A stretch of DNA of 6,769 nt from CAVVIO01 sp963748095 (GTDB lineage: Bacteria; Bacteroidota; Bacteroidia; Bacteroidales; UBA10428): contig CAVVIO010000078.1 in assembly GCA_963748095.1 (NCBI GenBank), forward strand, positions 1 through 6,769, given 5' to 3'. Positions 1-6,009 of the stretch are shown one piece after another. The notes beneath the pieces were generated by a model. It was not told where the DNA came from. It saw nothing but the letters and a program-made list of their open reading frames with translations, and made no database searches. The position numbers were made by a program, and so were the translations under genes. Every line of letters starts with the position of its first letter. The stretch's first letter is position 1.

Positions 1-1
1 T

Positions 2-289
2 TTACTGGCTGCCGGACTCTCAGAGGGAGCAACCACAAATGACATTGGAGAAAAAGAAGATGAGTATGGTGTCTCCCAGGTTTTTATAGTTTTTAATGCC
101 GGGAAGCTTTCGAACAGTATGTACATAAAACATATCTCAAATGAACTGATCGATGCGGTTCACAGAGCTTCTACAGATAATAAAAAGATATTTTATCCCG
201 GGGAAAGAACACTTCAAACCCGTCGTGAAAACATGGAACTGGGCATCCCTGTTCCGGAAAAGCTATGGCAGAAAATCCTGGATTTATAA
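2..289 (+). CDS. Ldh2/YiaK-type oxidoreductase, C-terminal fragment (5' end outside window)
   Basis: The last 95 codons of a gene that enters from the left edge and stops at TAA 287-289. Two stretches identify it: DEYGVSQ (fragment residues 20-26), followed by a hydrophobic strand, and YPGER (65-69) leading into RREN and GIPV near the end. This tail is characteristic of the malate/L-lactate dehydrogenase Ldh2 family (PF02615) and most resembles the YiaK (2,3-diketo-L-gulonate reductase) branch, as I recall that family. Members are soluble homodimers that use NAD(P)H to reduce 2-keto acids. The catalytic His/Asp and most of the nucleotide-binding domain lie upstream and cannot be checked, so the substrate is unknown. 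Ureidoglycolate, malate, sulfolactate or delta1-piperideine-2-carboxylate activity is possible. The reading frame is intact and the C-terminus has normal family length. It converges on the EamA gene with 4 bp between the stops. Confidence 0.85.
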   Translation, partial: LLAAGLSEGATTNDIGEKEDEYGVSQVFIVFNAGKLSNSMYIKHISNELIDAVHRASTDNKKIFYPGERTLQTRRENMELGIPVPEKLWQKILDL

Positions 290-293
290 GATT

Positions 294-1187
294 TCAGATA
301 AAAAACAATGCTACCCCTCCCACACTGATAACCGCTCCCAAAATCTCGGAAAGTGTAATTTTTTGTTTAAATACCAGTACCGAGGGTAGAATTATAAAAA
401 TGGGAACCATTGCCATAATGGTAGCTGCCACACCTGTATTGGCATGTTGAACGGCATACAACGATAAGGAAACTCCCAGAAACGGACCGAAAAAGGAACC
501 GATAAAAATACCTATAGTCCCTTTTTTATCACGAAAAGCCAGTTTTATATTATTCAATTTTCCAAAAACCAGAATAATAATACCAAAACCGATTATACCC
601 GTGAATATCCGAATTTCGGTAGCTGAAAAAGCATTGTAAGACCCCATACCCAGTTTACTGAGTACCAGACCCACAGCCTGACCAACCGCTCCTCCGAAAG
701 CAAACAGCAATCCCCGCAGCGGTAATTTTTTCATCGATTTGTCTTTTCCCCGGTTTCTTGCAGCCACAGCTAACACTATTCCTGAAAAAGTAAGGATCAT
801 GCCGATAAAATTAAGTGTGGTGAGCCCTTCTCCAAGTACAATCCAGCTGCACAATGCAGTAATAGGGGGCACAAGTGTCATCACCAGCATGGAAATGCGT
901 GAACCGACAATGGTGTAGGATTTAAACAGGAAAAGATCCCCAAGCACAAAGCCTACAAATCCTGAAAGCGACAACCAGAACCAGGCATGCGGTCCTGCGT
1001 CAAGCGGCAGGGGCATTCCCCGTTGTAAGGAAGTAAAAATGGTAAGAAATACGATGGCGTACAACAACCGGATCATATTTACAGCCAGCGACCCTACACG
1101 TACACTTGCATATTCAAATGCCAGGGCGGTAACCGTCCAGAATATAGCCACCAGTAAGGCAGCAATCTCTCCTATATATGCATTCAA
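294..1187 (-). CDS. EamA-family (drug/metabolite transporter superfamily) permease
   Basis: A 297-residue, strongly hydrophobic inner-membrane protein with about ten predicted transmembrane helices. It is built as two EamA repeats (roughly residues 5-142 and 156-297) joined by a basic cytoplasmic loop, RNRGKDKSMKK, at 144-154. Family marks are the VPP in TM4 (106-108), the LGE turn (118-120) before the fifth helix of repeat 1, and the matching VP at 261-262 in repeat 2. DMT proteins of this kind move small metabolites such as amino acids, nucleosides or cofactors; nothing here fixes the substrate. The start is probably TTG at 1187-1185. The frame is closed by TGA at 1214-1212, no ATG lies between, and the first downstream Met (residue 38) would delete TM1. 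A perfect -7 box at 1220-1213 gives a short leader consistent with this start. The stop TGA at 296-294 lies 4 bp from the convergent oxidoreductase stop, so there is no room for separate terminators between the genes. Confidence 0.9.
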   Translation of the reverse strand: MNAYIGEIAALLVAIFWTVTALAFEYASVRVGSLAVNMIRLLYAIVFLTIFTSLQRGMPLPLDAGPHAWFWLSLSGFVGFVLGDLFLFKSYTIVGSRISMLVMTLVPPITALCSWIVLGEGLTTLNFIGMILTFSGIVLAVAARNRGKDKSMKKLPLRGLLFAFGGAVGQAVGLVLSKLGMGSYNAFSATEIRIFTGIIGFGIIILVFGKLNNIKLAFRDKKGTIGIFIGSFFGPFLGVSLSLYAVQHANTGVAATIMAMVPIFIILPSVLVFKQKITLSEILGAVISVGGVALFFI

Positions 1188-1212
1188 ATGAAATAATTTT
1201 AAAATGAAATGT

Positions 1213-1220
1213 CAAAAATA
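1213..1220 (-). promoter_or_regulatory. Bacteroidota -7 promoter box for the EamA transporter gene
   Basis: Read on the minus strand this is TATTTTTG, an exact match to the Bacteroidota primary-sigma -7 consensus TAnnTTTG. It lies about 25 bases upstream of the TTG start at 1187, predicting a leader of roughly 20 nt. No TTTG is seen at the -33 position, so only half of the promoter is supported. The match also backs the choice of TTG as start codon. Confidence 0.45.
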
Positions 1221-1293
1221 AAGAAATATCAGTTCTGAGGATAGAATTAAAGAGAATTCTTTTTTTGGAAGAAAAAGAGGGTGTCGGAAAAGT

Positions 1294-1360
1294 CTTTGCG
1301 AACCTTTGCGGGTACTTTGCGGTACTTTGCGTAATAATTATATGTCATCATTACGCAAAG
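1294..1360. repeat. Four CTTTGCG units at 10-11 bp spacing ending in an 11-bp inverted repeat
   Basis: CTTTGCG occurs on the plus strand at 1294-1300, 1304-1310, 1315-1321 and 1325-1331, so starts are 10, 11 and 10 bp apart, close to one helical turn. The reverse complement CGCAAAG occurs at 1354-1360. The last forward unit extends to CTTTGCGTAAT (1325-1335) and pairs perfectly with ATTACGCAAAG (1350-1360) around a 14-nt loop. Similar CTTTGCG strings recur in intergenic DNA of many Bacteroidota genomes, from memory rather than a search. This is therefore best read as a copy of a dispersed noncoding repeat rather than an operator specific to this gene. A T-run terminator is absent. Confidence 0.75.
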
Positions 1361-1461
1361 GAATTATTATTTAAATTTTTATTAATATTTAACTTTTCAA
1401 ACTCCCTCTTTCCGGAAAATGAACCCATTATCTGTAAAAGTGTACAGTAGTTTAAAAAAGC

Positions 1462-3798
1462 ATGAAATTCAAAACATGGAACCTCATCACCGGCTGGACA
1501 GCCTTTCTGATTTCTTTCATTGTATATTTCACCACCATAGCTCCTTCGGCAAGTTTCTGGGATTGTGGAGAATTTATTGCCAGCGCTTATAAGCTGGAAG
1601 TATGCCATCCTCCGGGAGCGCCTCTGTTTTTATTGATCGGCAGGATTTTTACCTTGTTTGCGGGAAATAATCCGGAGAATGTCGCACGAATGGTTAATTT
1701 ACTTTCTGTCCTGGCCAGCGCGTTTACCATTTTGTTTCTTTTTTGGACAATTACGGGTTTTGCCAGTAAAATGAATAGTGACAGATCTGATATTAAGGCT
1801 GTCCGAAAAGTAGTTATTCTGGCAAGCGGATTCATCGGCGCTCTGGCTTTTGCTTTTACCGACAGCTTTTGGTTCTCGGCAGTAGAGGGGGAGGTTTATG
1901 CTTTATCTTCATTACTTACGGCTGTTACCTTTTGGGCGATTCTTAGGTGGGAAGTACGGGCCAACACACCGTATGCTACACGATGGTTGTTGTTTATTGC
2001 TTTTCTTACAGGATTATCCATAGGTGTCCACTTACTGAACCTGCTGGCTATTCCGGCAATTGTTTTTATCTATATTAGGCATAACAGAACTTTTAACCTG
2101 AAGAATGTTTTGTTATCTCTTTTAATATCATTGCTAATCCTGGTATTCTTGTTGAATATTTTCATTCCTGATGTTGTACAACTTGCTGCATTTTTTGACC
2201 GGATCAGCGTTAATAATCTGCATTTCCCTTTTCACTCCGGAACAGTGATCTATATTATACTGCTGACATTTGGAATTACGTTTGGCCTTTGGTATGCCCG
2301 TAAGAAAAAACTCATAAACACGCATACTTTATTACTTGGTCTTGCTTACTTACTGATCGGTTATTCTTCATATGCTCTGGTCATCATCCGATCGGTCGAT
2401 AATCCCCCAATTGACATGAATAATCCTGATAATTCGTTTAGCCTGGTATATTATCTCAACCGGGAACAGTATGTGAAGCATCCGCTTTTCTACGGAAATT
2501 ACTATAATGCACCTGTTGTAAGTGTGAAGAACAGGTACACTTATATTCCCTTCGGAAAACGTTACATCAAAACACCACTTAATCCGGAATATAATTACGA
2601 CAAACGGTTCATGACCGTTTTCCCCCGCATGACTGATAATTCCGGTCAGTATGAGGATGCATACAGAAACTGGGGAAAAGTGAAAGGAATCCCCGTAAAG
2701 GTCAACCGATACGGAAAGGAAAACACATTGAACAAACCAACATTTACTGAAAATCTCCGCTTCTTTTTTCGTTATCAGCTTGGGCACATGTATTTCCGTT
2801 ATTTCATGTGGAATTTTACAGGCAGACAAAACGATATCCAGGGTTTCGGAGGCCTGCTGCACGGAAACTGGATAACAGGTATTAATTTCCTGGATGATCT
2901 TCGGCTGGGTCCCCAGAAAAAGCTACCTGATGAATTGAGAAACAACAAAGCGCATAACAGCTATTTCCTGGTCCCTCTGTTACTCGGTCTGTTGGGATTT
3001 TTTTACCAATACCGGTCGAACCGGAGTGATTGGTATGCTTTGTTGTTATTATTCTTTTTTACCGGTATTGCCATCGTGCTTTATCTGAATGAAGTGCCCG
3101 TCACTCCTCGTGAGCGCGATTATGTGCATGTCGGTTCTTTCTATGTGTTTGGTATTTGGATCGGGTTGGGAGTATTATCATTGTACTCAATTTTTCATAA
3201 AATGATGAATGAAAAACTTACTGCAATTGCTGCCATCCTGATTGGATTTTCTGCTCCCCTGGTTTTATTTTTTCAGAATTATAACGACCATAACCGGTCA
3301 AATCGCTATGTGGCAAGGGATATTGCTAAAGATTGTCTTGATTCCTGTTCGAAAAATGCCATTTTATTTACTTCTGCCGATAATGATACTTATCCCATTT
3401 GGTATGCCCAGGAAGTGGAAAATATACGCCCGGATGTGAAAGTGGCACTGCTACCTTATCTGGGAGCGGAATGGTATATCGATCAGATGCGCACAAAATC
3501 AGGTAACGCACAGCCTCTTCCGGTTTCCATTTCTCCCGAAAAATTTCTGAATGGCGCACGGAGTTATATTCCTGTTATGGAAAGAATTAAAATAGATACT
3601 CCCTTAAAAGATGCGCTGGAATTCATTGTATCCGATAATTCTGCTACTAAAGTTGTCAACAATGATTCTGACAAATACGATTATTGTCCGGCCCGGAAAC
3701 TGGTTATCCCGGTTAACAAGGAATATTTGATTCAACATAATATTGTAAGAAATGAAAGATACGGCTCAACTGGCACAATCTGTTCATATTATAATTAA
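1462..3798 (+). CDS. GT117/DUF2723 (TMEM260-like) membrane glycosyltransferase, 5' part of a frameshifted gene
   Basis: A 778-codon ORF carrying the DUF2723 domain (PF11028) and most of a Bacteroidota GT117-type protein. The family includes human TMEM260, a protein O-mannosyltransferase with a GT-C fold that acts at a membrane from a lipid-linked sugar donor. Bacterial members are presumed to glycosylate exported proteins or glycans. Visible marks: TM1 at about 8-27; the first outer loop with SFWDCGEF (31-38, candidate acidic residues D34 and E37) and HPPGAPL (49-55); WFSAVEGEVYAL (137-148); GLSIGVHLLNL (184-194); several helices to about 310; NPPIDMNNPDN (314-324); TPRERDY (548-554); and NDTYPIWYAQEVE (641-653). 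The ATG at 1462 is the first start after an in-frame stop at 1453-1455. Family homology ends near E765. The last 13 residues (from R766) are out of frame, and the true continuation is in the frame beginning at 3752. The 5' part alone keeps the membrane domain but lacks the C-terminal helical domain. Confidence 0.9.
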   Translation: MKFKTWNLITGWTAFLISFIVYFTTIAPSASFWDCGEFIASAYKLEVCHPPGAPLFLLIGRIFTLFAGNNPENVARMVNLLSVLASAFTILFLFWTITGFASKMNSDRSDIKAVRKVVILASGFIGALAFAFTDSFWFSAVEGEVYALSSLLTAVTFWAILRWEVRANTPYATRWLLFIAFLTGLSIGVHLLNLLAIPAIVFIYIRHNRTFNLKNVLLSLLISLLILVFLLNIFIPDVVQLAAFFDRISVNNLHFPFHSGTVIYIILLTFGITFGLWYARKKKLINTHTLLLGLAYLLIGYSSYALVIIRSVDNPPIDMNNPDNSFSLVYYLNREQYVKHPLFYGNYYNAPVVSVKNRYTYIPFGKRYIKTPLNPEYNYDKRFMTVFPRMTDNSGQYEDAYRNWGKVKGIPVKVNRYGKENTLNKPTFTENLRFFFRYQLGHMYFRYFMWNFTGRQNDIQGFGGLLHGNWITGINFLDDLRLGPQKKLPDELRNNKAHNSYFLVPLLLGLLGFFYQYRSNRSDWYALLLLFFFTGIAIVLYLNEVPVTPRERDYVHVGSFYVFGIWIGLGVLSLYSIFHKMMNEKLTAIAAILIGFSAPLVLFFQNYNDHNRSNRYVARDIAKDCLDSCSKNAILFTSADNDTYPIWYAQEVENIRPDVKVALLPYLGAEWYIDQMRTKSGNAQPLPVSISPEKFLNGARSYIPVMERIKIDTPLKDALEFIVSDNSATKVVNNDSDKYDYCPARKLVIPVNKEYLIQHNIVRNERYGSTGTICSYYN
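3750..3758 (+). other. Probable +1 frameshift site in the GT117 gene
   Basis: Two short A triplets (3750-3752 and 3755-3757) flank the point where the family sequence leaves frame 1 and continues in frame 2. Deleting one A from 3755-3757 makes the join read RNE then DTAQLAQ, and the product becomes about 1013 residues without any internal stop. The runs are only three bases long, so a homopolymer miscall is possible but not especially likely. There is no heptameric slippery site or stop-codon pause typical of programmed frameshifting at the junction. A real single-base insertion, a population variant or an assembly error all fit. Confidence 0.8.
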
Positions 3799-4504
3799 TG
3801 AGAATTACATTTACCGTTCACAGTTAATTTTACTGGACGTACTGGAACAAAACAATTGGGAAAGGCCCGTATATTTCACAAATACGGAAGAGCTCAAAAA
3901 ACTTGGACTTGACAAATATGTAAGAAAAGAAGGATTACTTTATCGCCTGGTACCTTTTAAGCCCAATAATGCCGGTCCGGATGAATTTTACGATCCGGAA
4001 GAAGAATACAGTCAATTAATGAAAACCTTCACATGGGGAAACATTTCCGATCGAAATGTATATTGCGACTGGACGATTGTAAGACAACTTTCGGTTATCC
4101 GGTTACGGAGCACTTTCGAAAAACTGGCCAGTGAATTTATTGAACAGGGTAATAAACAGAAAGCCCTGGAAGTGCTGGATAGATGCAGGGAACTTACTCC
4201 GCCGGAAACTGTTTCGTATGACTTATTTACAGCCTTCATGGTGAATGATTATTTTCAGGCAGGTGCCGTAAATAAAGGAGATGAATTGCTGAAGGATTAT
4301 GCACAGACAGTTATGGAATACCTGGACTTTTACGGATCACTGGATGTTAGTCAGAACAGACAACAAAAAAACGAGATTGGTTATCAGTATTCAGTTTTAA
4401 ATGAACTGTACAAAATTGCACAACAAAATAACAGACAGGAAATAGCTGAAGAAATTGCCGGCAGACTGCAGTTATATTCGGATAAGTTTAGTAGTTTGTT
4501 TTAA
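3752..4504 (+). CDS. GT117/DUF2723 glycosyltransferase, C-terminal part of the same frameshifted gene
   Basis: A 250-codon ORF whose first 47 bases overlap the end of the 5' ORF. It begins just before the expected family sequence: YIYRSQLILLDVLEQNNWERP (about 20-40) and YFTNTEEL, then GLLYRLVPF (61-69), TFTWGN (92-97), and a helical, TPR-like tail around LASEFIEQGNKQKALEVLDR (125-144) and YKIAQQNNRQEIAEEIAGRL (220-239). In intact homologues this is the soluble C-terminal domain following the membrane part, so I read it as the 3' half of one gene rather than a separate gene. The ATG at 3752 could in principle be used by reinitiation, because it lies 44 bases before the upstream stop at 3796-3798, but there is no Shine-Dalgarno sequence and the fragment has no membrane anchor. 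The stop is TAA at 4502-4504. No other lesion is seen, and codon use looks like the upstream part, which argues for a recent event or a sequencing error. Confidence 0.85.
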   Translation: MKDTAQLAQSVHIIINENYIYRSQLILLDVLEQNNWERPVYFTNTEELKKLGLDKYVRKEGLLYRLVPFKPNNAGPDEFYDPEEEYSQLMKTFTWGNISDRNVYCDWTIVRQLSVIRLRSTFEKLASEFIEQGNKQKALEVLDRCRELTPPETVSYDLFTAFMVNDYFQAGAVNKGDELLKDYAQTVMEYLDFYGSLDVSQNRQQKNEIGYQYSVLNELYKIAQQNNRQEIAEEIAGRLQLYSDKFSSLF

Positions 4505-4744
4505 AGAAGGTTTCCAATCAGATGCCGGTAAAATACCTGGGTTTGTATCCAGAGCTTAGCGAAGGATCTCTAATAAGGTAGAGTTTCAGTCAAAGAAATA
4601 TTTCACTCCGCTTGCCTGCCTTAGGCTGGTTCAACATAACATCCCCAGCATTCAGCTAAGGTTCCAGCCGAACCTATCAAAACAGTCGTAGCCTGTTTAC
4701 TTCAGATTATCAGATTTTGGGTACTTAAGTAAGATGGTTAATCG
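4505..4744. other. Convergent intergenic region with small hairpins and a degenerate repeat
   Basis: 240 bp between two gene ends, with no coding potential seen. Just after the GT117 stop, CCGGTA/TACC(T)GG (4525-4540, AAA loop, one bulge) is followed by GTTTGT and may be a weak plus-strand terminator. AAACAG/CTGTTT (4680-4698, 7-nt loop) gives four T's when read on the minus strand and may weakly terminate the sigma-factor operon. Between them are a repeat-like motif at 4552-4570, an imperfect hairpin CCTGCC-TTA-GGCTGG (4615-4629), a longer pairing of 4619-4628 with 4653-4661, and GGTTC-CAGCC-GAACC (4660-4674). None is a textbook terminator. The block as a whole looks like eroded dispersed repeat DNA. 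Confidence 0.55.
4552..4570. repeat. Degenerate dispersed-repeat motif (AGCGAAGGATCT type)
   Basis: GAGCTTAGCGAAGGATCTC matches the core of a short intergenic repeat that I recall from many Bacteroidota and other bacterial genomes, usually seen as a GTCATCCTGAGC(TTA)GCGAAGGATCT-like string. The 5' portion expected there (TCATCCT) is not conserved; the bases before the core are GTTTGTATCCA. The recognition is from memory, and copy number in this genome cannot be judged from one window. Confidence 0.4.
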
Positions 4745-5173
4745 CTAATTAGACTTGTTTACATGATCGGGCAGTAAATCCGGAACCGTATCACAATACG
4801 AAGAGTCAGCCAGGAAATGTATTCCCTTGTCAAAAGAAAGGGGTTGTTCGGGAGAACGGTTGAACCAAAAAGTCAGTACAAATAATGCTGTTACCATTCC
4901 GGCTTTTAATCCCAGGTTTTGCAGGGTAAAGAAGGATAAAATCATATCGAGGAATGAGTTCTTTCGCAAATTGTTATTCTGTGATTTAAGCTGTAAGGAA
5001 TATTCCAGCCTTTCCCTGATTGCGGGTTCTGGGTGAAGCTCCCTGCTATCGGATTGCAGTAATGAACGCAGGTAAATCTCTTCTTCATCAAATATGTCTG
5101 GAGTAAAATTTTCCTGGTTTCTATTTTCCGGGACTTTCTTTATAAAGTATTTTAAATTAATTTTTTTCATCAT
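4745..5173 (-). CDS. Single-pass membrane protein, candidate anti-sigma factor
   Basis: Not assignable to a named family. From the ATG at 5173-5171 the product is 142 residues. About 85 polar, charged residues come first, including an acidic patch DIFDEEE (26-32), a helix ELHPEPAIRERLEYSLQLK (45-63) and an amphipathic stretch SFLDMILSFF (73-82). A single membrane helix follows at about 87-105 (LGLKAGMVTALFVLTFWFN), then a short tail of about 37 residues expected outside the membrane. N-in topology with the soluble part in the cytoplasm is what an anti-sigma factor needs. No HxxxCxxC zinc motif is present. The gene starts inside the end of the ECF sigma gene (17-nt overlap), which implies translational coupling. 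Starts are ambiguous: in-frame ATGs at 5191, 5182, 5173 and 5170 and a TTG at 5197. AGGA just before the 5173/5170 pair favours those. The anti-sigma role rests on position and topology only. Confidence 0.7.
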   Translation of the reverse strand: MMKKINLKYFIKKVPENRNQENFTPDIFDEEEIYLRSLLQSDSRELHPEPAIRERLEYSLQLKSQNNNLRKNSFLDMILSFFTLQNLGLKAGMVTALFVLTFWFNRSPEQPLSFDKGIHFLADSSYCDTVPDLLPDHVNKSN

Positions 5174-5756
5174 TCCTGTCATTAAATTCATAAACAATCT
5201 CGTGATTTACTTTTTCAAGTATCTTTTTCCGGGCATAGTGCAATCGCGATTTAATGGTCCCTACCGGAAGGTCCAGCACCTGGCTGATCTCTTCCAGGCA
5301 AAATCCTTCGCGGTAACGCAGCAAGAAAGCAGTCTTATGCCATTCTTCCAATTTTTCCAATTCCTTAAATATAAGGTCAATTATTTCTTTTTTATCCGAT
5401 TTGTCCGTATCCTGTTCCGAATACATGTCATTGTTATTGCTGATTACCATTATTTCCCTGACTTTCATTCTCCGGTACTCATTCTTACACATATTGTAAG
5501 CTACACTGAAGATCCAGGTGGAAAACTTCCTTTTTGGATCGAACATCTCGGGTTTCTCCACAATTTTATAGAAGATATCCTGCAAAAAATCCTGTGCTTT
5601 TTCTTTCTCATTTCCCAGCATCCGGAAAAAATAATACAACAACCTGTCCTTATAACGGTTGTATAATTCGTTAAAGGCGAGTGTATCAGTATTACAGATA
5701 TACTGCATCAACAATTCATCCGGCAGTTCTTTGTATTTAGTTCCGGATATTTTCAC
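5157..5756 (-). CDS. ECF-type RNA polymerase sigma-70 factor
   Basis: A 199-residue extracytoplasmic-function sigma factor. Region 2 spans about 28-96, with AFNELYNRYKDRLL at its start, QDFLQDIFYKI (55-65) in the core-binding segment, and FSTWIFSVAYNMCKNEYRR (78-96) covering the -10 melting/recognition part. A variable linker (97-128) follows. Region 4 spans about 130-182, with the helix-turn-helix CLEEISQVLDLPVGTIKSRL (153-172), which binds the -35 element. Length and domain order are normal. The start appears to be GTG at 5756-5754. The frame is open only from TGA at 5789-5787, contains no ATG before the domain, and the first internal Met (residue 17) would cut into the conserved N-terminal helix. 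The start overlaps the end of the DUF3098 gene by 20 nt, and the stop overlaps the next gene's start. No FecR-like or SusC/SusD gene is adjacent, so it does not look like a classic TonB-linked iron or glycan regulator; its signal is unknown. Confidence 0.93.
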   Translation of the reverse strand: MKISGTKYKELPDELLMQYICNTDTLAFNELYNRYKDRLLYYFFRMLGNEKEKAQDFLQDIFYKIVEKPEMFDPKRKFSTWIFSVAYNMCKNEYRRMKVREIMVISNNNDMYSEQDTDKSDKKEIIDLIFKELEKLEEWHKTAFLLRYREGFCLEEISQVLDLPVGTIKSRLHYARKKILEKVNHEIVYEFNDRNDEKN

Positions 5757-5988
5757 GTTCTGCTGGTTTTTTATAGAATATGGAGATCATGATCACAATA
5801 TACCCAAGTAAAATTAAAACAGGAGCGAGTGTTATCTTAGTAAATGAGAAAGCGGAATTTTCATGCGGTTCTTTTAAAGGAAATCCGGTTGCCATTATCA
5901 GGAATCCCATGACAATGATACATATACCTGCAATTATCAGGTAATAGTTGACCTTTTGTAATGAAGGATTTAAATCATTTTTCTTCAT
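5737..5988 (-). CDS. DUF3098-like small inner-membrane protein
   Basis: An 83-residue protein from ATG 5988-5986. Two membrane helices are visible at about 15-34 (YYLIIAGICIIVMGFLIMAT) and 52-71 (ITLAPVLILLGYIVIMISIF), separated by a short loop with FSFTK. The pattern NY..L...G...I..GF..M..G, then F.F..ITLAP...LLGY, matches my recollection of DUF3098 (PF11297), a Bacteroidota protein of about 80-90 residues and unknown function. Family members usually sit between ftsX and the undecaprenyl-diphosphatase gene. Here the gene instead heads an ECF sigma operon, overlapping the sigma start by 20 nt. Upstream in-frame alternatives are ATG 5994-5992 and TTG 6009-6007. ATG 5988 is preferred because it opens with the basic MKKN segment. 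The stop is TAA at 5739-5737. Confidence 0.8.
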   Translation of the reverse strand: MKKNDLNPSLQKVNYYLIIAGICIIVMGFLIMATGFPLKEPHENSAFSFTKITLAPVLILLGYIVIMISIFYKKPAERENIRN

Positions 5989-6009
5989 GTGCATTATATC
6001 TGATACCAA

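Larger units (their letters stand above)
1188..1461. other. Divergent intergenic region between the EamA and GT117 genes
   Basis: 274 bp without a credible gene. From left to right it contains: the minus-strand -7 box (1213-1220); an AT-rich hairpin AGAATT/AATTCT (1243-1248 with 1255-1260, 6-nt loop) followed by a T run to 1266, which resembles a weak terminator but has no gene feeding into it; the CTTTGCG repeat block (1294-1360, separate entry); and an AT-rich stretch up to the GT117 start. No clear TAnnTTTG box is visible for the rightward gene. The nearest is AACCTTTG at 1301-1308, inside the repeat. A 61-codon ORF from 1265 has no recognisable content and is not called. Confidence 0.6.

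Noticed and set aside
153..450. Two short plus-strand ORFs (78 and 61 codons) over the oxidoreductase/EamA junction
   Set aside because: They are out of frame with the oxidoreductase tail and antisense to the EamA C-terminus, with no family resemblance.
1294..1360. CRISPR-like array
   Set aside because: The units are 7 bp with 3-4 bp gaps, far too short for CRISPR repeats and spacers, and no cas gene is present.
1265..1450. 61-codon plus-strand ORF across the CTTTGCG repeat
   Set aside because: Its middle is translated repeat and hairpin sequence, and it has no promoter or homologous motif. It is treated as noncoding.
2368..2862. 164-codon minus-strand ORF inside the GT117 gene
   Set aside because: It is antisense to well-conserved GT117 sequence (NPPIDMNNPDN to the middle region), has no recognisable domain and has no promoter box.
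3740..3800. Programmed ribosomal frameshift in the GT117 gene
   Set aside because: There is no slippery heptamer, no stop codon at the shift point, and homologues, as far as I recall, are single ORFs. A mutation or sequence error is simpler.
5094..5666. 190-codon plus-strand ORF antisense to the ECF sigma gene
   Set aside because: The opposite strand encodes clear sigma regions 2 and 4. The plus-strand product is Phe/Ile-rich, as expected from the complement of Lys/Glu-rich codons.
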